From positions 81,783 through 145,782 of the forward strand of contig CBDCME010000027.1 in NCBI GenBank assembly GCA_965218865.1: 64,000 nucleotides of DNA, in the 5' to 3' direction. A program made the translations under genes and the position numbers. The notes under the pieces are model-generated. The model saw nothing but the letters and a program-made list of their open reading frames with translations, had not been told where the DNA came from and did not search any database. How positions within the stretch are numbered: position 1 is the first letter of the stretch; each line of letters starts with the position of its first letter. Origin of the DNA: CBDCME01 sp965218865 (GTDB lineage Bacteria > Pseudomonadota > Alphaproteobacteria > JAAXGF01). This document shows positions 26,620 to 35,497 of this stretch, one piece after another.

Positions 26620-27206
26620 GCGTCGCTACCTCCCTTGGGACCAAGTCCCGCAAGCGCCTCCCGCGCCGCCGCATCGCGGCGCGCCCGGTGCCGCTTCCAG
26701 CGCCTCAATTGATAATTGGTGAGCGCACCCCGAAACGGCCAATAAAAGATAATCCAAACGACGACAAAAGCGGGGACGCTGCCAACGGTCATCGGCAGCA
26801 GTACGCTCCACGGGTGCTGGAAAATATACGATATCGACAAACCGTCGGGGAGAGTTTCCACCACGTCCGTCCCGACCATCATCGTTCCCAACTCATAGAC
26901 ACCAAACCAGATAAAAGGAAACGTCCAAGGATTACCCACGGCCGTACCAAAGGCGGAGGCCAAGATGTTCGCCCGTAGAATCCAAGCCAATAGCGCGGAA
27001 AGCACGAAATGAAATCCGATGAACGGCGTAAACGACATGGCCGCGCCGCAGGCAAACCCGGCGGCGATATCATGCGGGGTGCCGGGAATACGTCTAATGC
27101 GGTAAAAAAGATATTGCCACGCCCGGCGAAAGCCACACCGGGGCCATATCCAGTCGCTAACTCGGCGGAGAAAGGTAGACTTTGTTCGGCGATCAAACAC
27201 GACCAA
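26616..27206 (-). CDS. DUF2062 membrane protein
   Basis: 196 residues with about three membrane segments. The typical DUF2062 region reads PHDIAAGFACGAAMSFTPFI ... GFHFVLSALLAWIL ... NPWTFPFIWFGVYELG, then PMTVGSVPAFVVVWIIFYWPF and a basic tail. Function unknown, though often next to pdxJ/acpS in alphaproteobacteria. Its stop overlaps pdxJ, so the genes are coupled. Confidence 0.9.
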   Translation of the reverse strand: MVVFDRRTKSTFLRRVSDWIWPRCGFRRAWQYLFYRIRRIPGTPHDIAAGFACGAAMSFTPFIGFHFVLSALLAWILRANILASAFGTAVGNPWTFPFIWFGVYELGTMMVGTDVVETLPDGLSISYIFQHPWSVLLPMTVGSVPAFVVVWIIFYWPFRGALTNYQLRRWKRHRARRDAAAREALAGLGPKGGSDA

Positions 27207-27253
27207 AAATTGCCTGGGACGCCTTGGCGCGGACGGACATCGTCTTCCTGGGC

Positions 27254-29443
27254 TCAGCCATGCGCCCGTTCGACCGAACTTAGGTCCGGTGAGGCGCGAA
27301 GAGCCGCGATGATGCTGGTGAGATGCTTGACGTGCTCGACTTCGATATCGACGTGCATCTCGAAAAAATCCGCCGATCGGTTGGTAATCTTCAAATTGCT
27401 GATATTACCCATGTTCTTGGCGATAATCATCGAAAGGCTCCCCAAGCTCCCCGGTTTGTTCGTGACCACTATGTTGACTCTCCCCACATGCCGAAGCGGA
27501 TTTTCCGGATCAACTTCCCAGGCGACGTCGAGCCAGCGCTCCGGTGTGTCGACAAAAGTATCGAGGGTGTCGCAGTCGTTGGTGTGAATAGTCACGCCTT
27601 TCCCCGTGGTGACGATGCCGACAATGTTGTCACCCGGCAGGGGATGGCAACAATGGGCGTAATGTACCGCCATCCCCGGAATCAAACCGTGGATCGGGAT
27701 AGCGAATTCGTCCGCCTTGGCGGACTTGCCTCGCTTCGCGCGCGGCCGTCCGGCGAATACGGCCTTGACGGCCTTGACGGCCTTGACGGCCTTGACGGCC
27801 TTGAGTTTGCGTACGGGGTGGACAGCCTCGATAACTTGCTCGGCCGTGAGATCCCCCTTGCCGACCGCGGCGTACAGGTTGTCGATGGATTTTTGCTTCA
27901 GTTTTGTCAGAACGGGTTCGAGATGCGTGCCCGTCAGTCCGGGCCCTTCTTGCCGGAAAGATTTCTGCAGGATCGCTCGTCCCAGATCGACGTATTGGCA
28001 ACGTTGTTGTTGGCGCACGAATCGACGAATACTGCTGCGCGCCTTTCCGGTTACAACGAAACGTTCCCACGTCGGCGACGGCGTCCGTCCCTGTGAACAC
28101 ATGATCTCGACTTGATCGCCGTTGGCAAGTTGGGTCCGCAATGGCTTCAGGCGACCGTTGATATTGGCGCCGACGCAAGTGTCGCCGATTTCCGAGTGGA
28201 CCGCATAGGCGAAATCGACCGGCGTCGCTCCGCGGGGTAAGGCGATCAAATCCCCGTTGGGCGTAAAGCAGAAGACTTGGTCCTGAAACATCTCGAGCTT
28301 CGTGTGCTCGAGGAATTCTTCGGGATCGGACCCATGATCGAGGATTTCAAGCAATTCACGAATCCAGCGATACTGCCGACCATCGCGCGCCTCGCCCACC
28401 CCCGAATCGCCGTTTTTGTATTGCCAGTGCGCGGCAACACCGAATTCAGCGAATTCGTGCTGTTCGGCCGTCCGGATCTGAACTTCGATCCGTTGTCTTT
28501 CCGGGCCGATGACAGTCGTGTGCAGCGATCGATAACCGTTGCGCTTGGGATTTGAAAGGTAGTCCTTGAATCGCTCGGGCACCATTCTGTAGGCGCCATG
28601 AACAACGCCCAAGGTTTGGTAACAAGTGGCGATGGAATCAACCACGACGCGAAACGCGACGATGTCGGAAAGTTGCTCGAAACCAACGTTTTTTTGTTCC
28701 ATCTTTCGCCAGATCGAAAGAGGCTGCTTTTCCCGACCCGAAACCGAAGCATCGATGCCGCCGTTGTTCAACGTCTGGCGCAATTCAGTGATGATTCGGG
28801 ACACCAGGTCGCCGGCGTTCCGGCGGAGAAATTCGAGCCTGGCCAGCACCGAGGCGTGGGCATCGGGGTTGAGTTCCGCGAAAGACAATCCCTCGAGTTC
28901 GCCCTTCATCGCCTGCATGCCGATTCGCTCGGCCAAGGGCGCGAAGATTTCCATCGTCTCGCGGGCGATCCTTTTGCGCTTATCCGAGTTTTCCACGAAG
29001 CGAAGTGTTTGCATGTTGTGGAGCCGATCGGCCAGCTTCACCAGCAAGACCCGAATGTCGTCCGACATCGCAAGCAGGAGTTTGCGAAAATTTTCGGCCT
29101 GCTTGCTTTGCTCGGATTGGTTTTCGAGCCGCGTCAACTTCGTGACGCCGTCAACCAAGCGCGCGACCGTGTGGCCGAAGCTCTCCTCGATCTCGCCCAG
29201 GGTTACGCCCGTGTCCTCCACGGTATCGTGCAGCAAGGCGGTGATGATCGTCGCGCAGTCGAGCCGCATATCGGCGAGAATGCCGGCAACTTCCACGGGA
29301 TGCGAAAAATACGGATCACCGGAAGCGCGCAACTGCGAGCCGTGCGCCTTCATGGCAAAGACATAGGCCCGGTTTAAAGCACCCTCGTCCGCTCTCGGGT
29401 CGTTTGACCGTACTCTTTCCACAAGTTCGAACTGACGCATCAC
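27254..29443 (-). CDS. rsh: Bifunctional (p)ppGpp synthetase/hydrolase (RelA/SpoT homologue)
   Basis: 729 residues. HD hydrolase domain: YFSHPVEVAGILADM, ITALLHDTVEDTG and VKLADRLHNMQTLRF. Synthetase domain: MVPERFKDYLSNPKRNGYRS, HTTVIGPERQRIEVQIRT. TGS domain: VFCFTPNGDLIALPRGATPV. C-terminal ACT domain: VVTNKPGSLGSLSMIIAKNM. Both active sites look complete, as in the single Rsh of many alphaproteobacteria. It makes and degrades the alarmone of the stringent response. A KAV tandem run lies between the TGS and later regions (27761-27805). Intact. Confidence 0.96.
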   Translation of the reverse strand: MMRQFELVERVRSNDPRADEGALNRAYVFAMKAHGSQLRASGDPYFSHPVEVAGILADMRLDCATIITALLHDTVEDTGVTLGEIEESFGHTVARLVDGVTKLTRLENQSEQSKQAENFRKLLLAMSDDIRVLLVKLADRLHNMQTLRFVENSDKRKRIARETMEIFAPLAERIGMQAMKGELEGLSFAELNPDAHASVLARLEFLRRNAGDLVSRIITELRQTLNNGGIDASVSGREKQPLSIWRKMEQKNVGFEQLSDIVAFRVVVDSIATCYQTLGVVHGAYRMVPERFKDYLSNPKRNGYRSLHTTVIGPERQRIEVQIRTAEQHEFAEFGVAAHWQYKNGDSGVGEARDGRQYRWIRELLEILDHGSDPEEFLEHTKLEMFQDQVFCFTPNGDLIALPRGATPVDFAYAVHSEIGDTCVGANINGRLKPLRTQLANGDQVEIMCSQGRTPSPTWERFVVTGKARSSIRRFVRQQQRCQYVDLGRAILQKSFRQEGPGLTGTHLEPVLTKLKQKSIDNLYAAVGKGDLTAEQVIEAVHPVRKLKAVKAVKAVKAVKAVFAGRPRAKRGKSAKADEFAIPIHGLIPGMAVHYAHCCHPLPGDNIVGIVTTGKGVTIHTNDCDTLDTFVDTPERWLDVAWEVDPENPLRHVGRVNIVVTNKPGSLGSLSMIIAKNMGNISNLKITNRSADFFEMHVDIEVEHVKHLTSIIAALRASPDLSSVERAHG
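27761..27805. repeat. 9-bp tandem repeat (five units) inside rsh
   Basis: Unit GGCCTTGAC (plus strand), four exact copies and a fifth ending GAG, encoding consecutive Lys-Ala-Val triplets in the Rsh linker. Being a multiple of three, unit gain or loss keeps the frame. Confidence 0.95.
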
Positions 29444-29528
29444 GTGCGCATCCCGGGATTCGCCCCGCGGTCACCGAGGAAGGAACACCTAGCCCGCAAC
29501 GCCGCGGCGCCGTGCTTTTGAATCATGA

Positions 29529-30083
29529 CTACTCTTCATCACCAGGTAAATCCGCGGGATCCTCTATCAAATCTTCGCCAAGATTTCGAATGTCCTCGTC
29601 GCTGGGTGCTTTGTCGACCGCCCAGGCGTTTTCATCACTAGATTCGTCTTGCTCATCATCTTGGGCCTGTTGTATTTCGTCGTCTCCGGCCCCTTCGGCC
29701 ATCCCTTCGGCCTTTTCAGGCTCTTCCGCCCCTTCCGCCGTCCCTTCCTCCTGCGAATTCGCGGCGCTAGCGCTATCGGTTTTTTTGCTTGTCCCGCCCC
29801 ACACAGAGTCTCCTGGGGCCAAGAGTGCCATATTGTCTTCATCGGGCTCGTCGATCTCGACGTGTTTCTGGAGGCCGTAAACCAGGGCCCGGCGAAGTTC
29901 GTCGGTACTGACGGTCCTCTCGGCGATCTCGCGCAGGGCCATAACCGGATTCTTGTCATTTTCCTTTTCGACCGTCGCCGTGGCGCCCGCCGCAAGATCT
30001 CGCGCGCGTTGGCTCGACAACAGAACCAACTCGAAGCGATTGGGAACCTTGGTGACGCAGTCTTCGACAGTGACGCGAGCCAT
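29529..30083 (-). CDS. rpoZ: RNA polymerase omega subunit with long acidic tail
   Basis: 184 residues. The N-terminal 80 residues are classical omega: MARVTVEDCVTKVPNRFELV, LLSSQRARDLAAGA, NPVMALREIAERTV. Family length is about 90-130; here the C-terminus extends with about 90 highly acidic residues (EEGTAEGAEEPEKAEGMAEG and onward), likely disordered. It assists RNA polymerase assembly and, in some bacteria, ppGpp binding, which fits its place next to rsh. IS110 copy 2 begins about 105 bases upstream. Confidence 0.95.
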   Translation of the reverse strand: MARVTVEDCVTKVPNRFELVLLSSQRARDLAAGATATVEKENDKNPVMALREIAERTVSTDELRRALVYGLQKHVEIDEPDEDNMALLAPGDSVWGGTSKKTDSASAANSQEEGTAEGAEEPEKAEGMAEGAGDDEIQQAQDDEQDESSDENAWAVDKAPSDEDIRNLGEDLIEDPADLPGDEE

Positions 30084-30239
30084 GAACGGAATCTCCTAAC
30101 AGCGCGGGGATAAGAACATACCTAAGTATCGCGACGCGCAATTTAAAGCAAGGAAAGTGAGCATTTTACGACGTTCAGTGACTTTATCGAAAATGCGCGT
30201 CCACGCATTTTTTGCGTCTGGCCCGCTCCCCTGTACCAT

Positions 30240-30528
30240 TTAAGTTGACCACTCGAACATAGAAAGTTGATGTGGTTGTTGTTTTGTGGGTAACGCGGAG
30301 CGTTATCCACAAAATGCGGTCAGCTGAAGATCTGATCGGGTCATTTTTTCGGATCGGACGAGCCTTCTGGGAGCGACCCATTGCTCCCTGTGTTTCGAGC
30401 GCCTGGGGGGGGACGCGTGCCCCGGAGGGACGGCCGCGGCGGACAGCCGGTGGGGAGTTGCGCCTGCGAGCGCCAGTACAGGGAATGTTCGGCGTCGCGG
30501 CGGTCCGAGGCAAGAGAGGAGAAAGGCG
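30240..30528 (+). ncRNA. Candidate bridge RNA region of IS110
   Basis: Non-coding stretch between the element end and the transposase start. It contains a strong hairpin at 30286-30310 (GTGGGTAACGC/GCGTTATCCAC with a GGA loop) and another at 30369-30388 (GGGAGC/GCTCCC). IS110 elements are known to encode a structured bridge RNA in the non-coding end beside the recombinase; this position and size fit. No covariation test was possible. Confidence 0.4.
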
Positions 30529-31792
30529 ATGAACTTTGATTGGTTTGCTGGCATTGACTGGGCGACCGAGAGGCACCAGGTTTGCCTTCTTGATGGTAAC
30601 GGCGTCATCGTCGTTGAAAGGTCGTTCGCCCACAGCGGGGAAGGGCTGGCCGAGTTGTGCGCGTGGCTGACGAAAAAGAGTGGCAGTGTGCCGGAGAGGA
30701 TTGCCGTCTCCATCGAGGTCCCGCATGGGGCGGTCGTCGATACCTTGCTGGAGCGGGGTTTCGCCATTCACAGTATCAACCCCAAGCAGCTCGACCGCTT
30801 TCGCGATCGTTTCACCGTCGCCGGCGCCAAGGACGACCGCCGCGACGCCCATGTCCTCGGCGATTCCTTGCGCACCGACGGCCATTGCTTTCGTCGCTTG
30901 AAGGCCGATGCTCCCGCCATCATCGAACTGCGCGAATATTCGCGCCTGGGCCGAGGACCTCGGCCAGGAGCGCGTGCGCCTCGCCAACCACCTGCGCGAA
31001 CAGTTGAGACGCTATTATCCCCAGGCCTTGGAGGTCAGCGACGATGTCGCCAGCGAGTGGTTTCTCGCCCTGTGGAAGAAGGCGCCCACTCCCGAGAAGG
31101 CGCGGCGCATCCGAACCAATACCGTTGCCAAGCTGCTGAAAACCCACCGCATCCGCAAAATCGACGCGCCTGAAGTGTTGCGCCTCTTGCGCCAAAAGCC
31201 GCTCACCGTCGCGCCGGGAACTATCGCCGCCGCTTGCGCTCATATCGGTTCCCTGGCCGAGCGTTTGCGCCTGGTCAACCGCCAGGTCAAGCAGGCCCGA
31301 AGCCGCATCGACGGCCTCTGCCGACACATCGCCGATCAACAGGACAGCGCCTCGGGGCAGAAATCCGAGCAGCGCGACGTGGACATCCTGCTTTCCATGC
31401 CCGGAATCGGGAGGACCGTCCTCGCCACGCTGCTCGCAGAAGCCTCGACGCCCCTGCGGGAAAGAAATTACCAGGCCCTGCGCACCTTGTCCGGCGCCGC
31501 CCCCGTTACCCGCCGGAGCGGCAAACGCTGTCTCGTCATCATGCGTCAGGCCTGCCACGTTCGGCTGCGAACCGCCCTTTACCACTGGGCCCGCGTCGCC
31601 ATCCAACACGATCCCATCAGCCGCCAACGCTATGCCGCCCTTAGGGCCCGGGGACACGGCCACGCCAGAGCGCTGAGAACCGTCGCCGATAGACTGCTTG
31701 CCGTCGCCTGCGCCATGCTCAGAAATCAAACCCTCTTCGATCCATCCCATGCTCAAAAAAAAGCCCAACGCCGCCTCACTCCGGCAGCGTGA
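30529..31792 (+). CDS. IS110-family DEDD transposase, frameshifted
   Basis: Starts MNFDWFAGIDWATERHQVCL. The N-terminal RuvC-like domain ends near IELREYSRL, then an extra G (CCTGGGCCGAGG, about 30950) moves the reading into another frame, where AEDLGQERVRLANHLREQLR leads to LLSMPGIGRTVLATLLAEA and the stop at 31792. The identical shift in copy 1 means it predates their separation, is programmed, or is a systematic sequence error. Confidence 0.85.
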
Positions 31793-31936
31793 CCACCTCT
31801 CATTTCGCCCTTGCTCAATGGTGGGGAGTCCCTCCCGGCCACCCACGAGAGGTTGCTGACATGGGTGGCCGGGAGGGGGAGAGGGCCGGTGCCGCGATTT
31901 TTCGAACAGACGTTCAGTAGCCGTTCCGCGAAATTC

Positions 31937-32455
31937 TCAACGAATCCGTTCGATCTCCTGGTCGACCGGAAGCCCATCGATTAATTCCGCGACCGGACAA
32001 CCCAAGAGCGGGTGACACCACTTCGGCGCTACTTCACGCAGCGGCAGTAAAACGAACGCCCGCTCGTGGGCCCGAGGATGTGGCAATTCCGGCGGCGGGT
32101 CGGCCGCTCGGACGATGCCGCGAAAGTCGATCAAATCCAGGTCGAGCGTGCGCGCCGCATGGGGATTTCCGCGCCGCCTTTCGAACTTGTTTTCGATCCC
32201 CGCCAGGAAGCGCAAGAGCGCACCCGGGTCGAGTGACGTTTCTAGGGCGGCGACACCGTTGATAAACCATGGCTGGGACGACAGAGGCACGGGTGCGCTC
32301 CGATACCAGGACGAACGGCGGATGACCTGAATTCCCTGCCGAGTCAGCTCATCCAACGCGGCCTCCAAGGTACCAAGCGGTGTCGATGTCGAGGTTGGCA
32401 GATTGGCACCCAATCCAATTATTACAAGGTCATTCTGAGATTTGTCAGTTTTCAT
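31937..32455 (-). CDS. folK: 2-amino-4-hydroxy-6-hydroxymethyldihydropteridine pyrophosphokinase
   Basis: 172 residues. Motifs: VIIGLGANLP, SSWYRSAPVPLSSQPWFING, FERRRGNPHAARTLDLDLID and PHPRAHERAFVLLPL, all typical of HPPK. It transfers pyrophosphate from ATP to the pterin alcohol in folate synthesis. In related genomes it neighbours rpoZ; here IS110 copy 2 lies between them, 26 bases from the folK stop. Intact. Confidence 0.96.
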   Translation of the reverse strand: MKTDKSQNDLVIIGLGANLPTSTSTPLGTLEAALDELTRQGIQVIRRSSWYRSAPVPLSSQPWFINGVAALETSLDPGALLRFLAGIENKFERRRGNPHAARTLDLDLIDFRGIVRAADPPPELPHPRAHERAFVLLPLREVAPKWCHPLLGCPVAELIDGLPVDQEIERIR

Positions 32456-32605
32456 TGAAACCGGTCTTGCCCCCTTCAGCGAAAATCCCTAAATTAAGGA
32501 CTAGCGGATCCTTTTACGGGTAATTCGGAAACGCGGTTTACTCATACCAGGATAAAATCTTGTTTGCGTCCTCTGCGTACGCTGAAATTTTTAGGATTTA
32601 TAACA

Positions 32606-33175
32606 ATGACATTCTATCCCCAAGAGCGTCTAGGGCTCTTTATCGATGGTGCAAATCTTTATGCGGCCGCGCGAGCCTTGGGTTTCGATATCGATTACAA
32701 ACGTCTGCTTGAAGAATTCGCGAAAAAAGGCCGTCTAATCCGAGCTTTCTACTATACGGCCTTGGTGGAGGACCAAGAATATTCGCCGATCCGGCCACTT
32801 GTGGACTGGCTGGATTACAACGGTTACACCATGGTCACCAAACCAACAAAGGAATTCATGGATGCCGCCGGCAGGCGAAAGATCAAGGGGAACATGGACA
32901 TCGAGTTGGCCATCGACGTTATGGAAATGGCCCCCCATCTCGATCATATCGTTTTGTTTTCGGGCGACGGCGATTTCCGCCGATTGGTCGAGGCGGTGCA
33001 ACGTAAGGGCCTGCGTGTTTCGATCGTGAGCACGGTGCGTTCGCAACCCCCAATGGTCGCCGACGAATTGCGTCGACAAGCCGACAATTTCATCGAGTTG
33101 CAGGATGTCGCGCCGACGATTTCGCGCGAGGTCAGCCACAGAGACGAGGCTTCCTTTCTGGACGAGCCCGAATAG
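32606..33175 (+). CDS. NYN-domain (LabA/DUF88-like) protein
   Basis: 189 residues from the ATG at 32606 (MTFYPQERLGLFIDGANLYA); the longer frame adds residues with no family resemblance. The PIN-like NYN domain shows IDGANLY, KGNMDIELAIDVMEM and HIVLFSGDGDFRRLVEAVQR, giving the conserved acidic metal cluster. Likely a single-strand RNA nuclease or RNA-binding protein. The acidic tail ends at 33175. Divergent from folK; it probably shares a promoter region at 32456-32605. Confidence 0.9.
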   Translation: MTFYPQERLGLFIDGANLYAAARALGFDIDYKRLLEEFAKKGRLIRAFYYTALVEDQEYSPIRPLVDWLDYNGYTMVTKPTKEFMDAAGRRKIKGNMDIELAIDVMEMAPHLDHIVLFSGDGDFRRLVEAVQRKGLRVSIVSTVRSQPPMVADELRRQADNFIELQDVAPTISREVSHRDEASFLDEPE

Positions 33176-33201
33176 GGCCTCGGTCGCGGTGCTGACCGGG
33201 G

Positions 33202-33837
33202 ATGGCTGCTCTCGAACCCCCTCCCGATTGTTCCGTTTGTCCCCGACTCGTTCGCTTTCGAGAAGAAACGCGAACCCAAAACCCCCGCTGGCACAATGCT
33301 CCGGTCAACGCATTCGGGCCCGAAACGGGGCGTTTGCTGATCGTGGGGCTGGCGCCGGGATTGCGCGGCGCAAACCGAACGGGGCGTCCGTTCAGCGGCG
33401 ATTTTGCCGGTGACCTGCTTTATCCGACTTTGCAACGTTTCGGGTTCGCCGCCGGGACCTACGCCGCGCGGCGCGACGACGGCCTCCGCCTACGCGATTG
33501 CCGCGTCACCAACGCCGTGCGCTGCGTGCCGCCCAAGAACAAGCCCACATCGACGGAAGTGAACAGCTGCCGCCAATTTCTCGCCGTGGAGATATCGGCC
33601 CTCGCCCGTCTGAAGATTGTTCTCGCACTGGGCCGAATTGCCCACGACACGCTCGTGCGCCTATTCAAGGCCCGGCCCGGAGAAACGCGCTTCCGTCACG
33701 GCGTGTTCCACGACCTGGAGAACGGGCTAACTCTCGCCGACTGCTACCACTGCTCGCGTTACAATACGAACACGGGACGATTGACCGAGGAAATGTTCGC
33801 GGCTGTATTCGCCGCCATACGCGAACGCCTGGCTTGA
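33202..33837 (+). CDS. Uracil-DNA glycosylase, family 5 type (UDGb)
   Basis: 211 residues. N-terminal cysteines (CSVCPRLVRFRE) suggest a metal or cluster site. Motif A GRLLIVGLAPGLRGANRTGR lacks the acidic residue of family 4, as in family 5, and the end carries ADCYHCSRYNTNTGRLTEEM (motif B). It removes uracil or other deaminated bases from DNA. It starts 27 bases after the NYN gene, in a likely two-gene operon. Intact. Confidence 0.9.
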   Translation: MAALEPPPDCSVCPRLVRFREETRTQNPRWHNAPVNAFGPETGRLLIVGLAPGLRGANRTGRPFSGDFAGDLLYPTLQRFGFAAGTYAARRDDGLRLRDCRVTNAVRCVPPKNKPTSTEVNSCRQFLAVEISALARLKIVLALGRIAHDTLVRLFKARPGETRFRHGVFHDLENGLTLADCYHCSRYNTNTGRLTEEMFAAVFAAIRERLA

Positions 33838-34022
33838 TCCGGTGTTCCGGTAAATTGAAGCGGACGAAACTGGGTGGAAGGCGCCGACGCCCGCGGACGT
33901 ATGTGTAAAGATCCGTCACCTCGATACATTGGGATTGTATAGAACGCGAAAAACGACTGGAGAGCAGGAAACGACTTCATATACTTCACTTAGCGCCCTC
34001 ATATACACAAGGCACAAACTTA

Positions 34023-35191
34023 TACCAACCGCCCTTAACATTGACTTGTGCGATCCCACGCTCTGAGGCCGATGGACATGATCTTCCAAGGTTGGTCGGT
34101 CAGGTTGTTCCAGGCTTGGCAAGAGGCCTCGACGATGGCTTCATAGGAGTCGAAGACACGATTGGAGAGCCAGTTCTGGCGGAGGTATTGCCAGACATTT
34201 TCGGCGGGATTGAGCTCCGGGGACTTGGGTGGCAAAGGCACGAGGGAGATGTTCTCCGGGATGCCGAGTTTGGCAGTGGTGTGCCATGCGGCTTGGTCGA
34301 GCAGCACGACGGCATGTGCGTTTGGGGCAACGGCCCGGCTGATTTCCTCGAGATGCAGGTCCATGGCTTCAGTATTGGCGCGCGGCATGACCAGCGCCGC
34401 GCCCTCACCGCGCTCGGGGCAGATGGCGCCGAAGAGATACGCCGAAGAGGTCCGTAGGTCCTTGACCTGGCGCGGGCGCGATCCCTTTGGGGCCCACTGG
34501 CGCACCAGGCTGTTCTTCTGGCCGACGCGCATTTCATCTTGAAACCAAACCTCGATGGGCGTGTCCGGTGGCTGTGCCGCTACGATTTTCGCCAAGTGTT
34601 CGGGAAAACTTTTTTTTAAATTCCTCCTGTGCCCCCGCATCCTGGCCGACGTGGCGCGGGCGCGCGGAAATATGCGAGAACCCGAGCGCGGCCAGCAGCT
34701 TGCCGACGCTCCGCTCGTGATAGTCCACGCCGAAGCGCGTTCGGATCAGTTGCTTGAGATCGATGCAGCGCCAGCGCACGACCCCATCCCGTTCGGGATC
34801 GGGACCGGCCCCGATAGCCCGCGAAAGCGCCGCCATTTGCGACGGCGTCAACCGACGCAACGCCCCGTTCGGCTTGCGGTCGATCAGACCGGCCGGACCT
34901 CCCGCGTTGAACCGGTGAACCCAGTCCCGCAACGTCTGCCGATCCATGCCGCCAATACCCGCCGCGCACGCTCGATCCATCCCATCGTAGATGGCCGCCA
35001 TCGACAAAAGCCGTCGCGCCTGGTTCCCATCATCGCTCCGTGCCGCAAGAACACGGACTCTTTCAGCATCAAAGTCGTTTCGCAAAGGAATCGTTGGCAT
35101 TGAACACACTCCCTTGTTGCCAACAACCTTGAATCATACAAAACCTAGCGTGTAAACCTTTGCGCGAGTCAAACTCTGGGGCGGTTGGTAT
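34023..35191 (-). mobile_element. IS630-family insertion sequence, copy 4 (1169 bp)
   Basis: Ends as in the other copies, at TTA/TA. A8 tract, so the transposase is split. It lies between the UDG gene and the cupredoxin gene; 185 bases on its left hold no gene. Confidence 0.93.
34035..35109 (-). CDS. IS630 transposase, two frames (A8 form)
   Basis: N-terminal frame 35109-34534 and DDE frame 34640-34035. A few substitutions distinguish it (AIGAGPDPERDG, QDAGAQEEF, LRAWDRTSQC), showing that this copy is slightly older than the others. Catalytic motifs are intact. Confidence 0.85.
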
Positions 35192-35497
35192 TACCCCTCT
35201 TCCCGATGGCGGAAAATGATCAAACGTGATACGTGTGTAACAACTCGAACGTGGGGGCGCGAGGGATGACGAAATTCACACAACACACGATTCTATCTTT
35301 GGCCTTGTTTATAATCGTGTTTGTGGTGTTCGCCCCGGATGCATGGGCCAGAACGATCGTTGTCGACGTCACCGGCGACAATTTCACGCCGCGCAAAGTC
35401 GAACTGAATCGCGGGGATCGGGTTCTGTTCAGAAATTACGGGAGAACGATGCATTCCATCCACCTCGTCGGTCACGTTCATCGCTTCGGAGAAGCAC

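Larger units (their letters stand above)
30190..31911 (+). mobile_element. IS110-family element, copy 2
   Basis: Shares sequence with copy 1 from AAAATGCGCGTCCACGC (30190) to TTTTTCGAACAGAC (31911). A 10-bp direct repeat GACGTTCAGT flanks it at 30170-30179 and 31909-31918; IS110 elements usually leave little or no duplication. A 5' non-coding part of about 290 bases precedes the transposase, and about 60 bases near the 3' end are absent from copy 1. It lies between rpoZ and folK. Confidence 0.82.
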
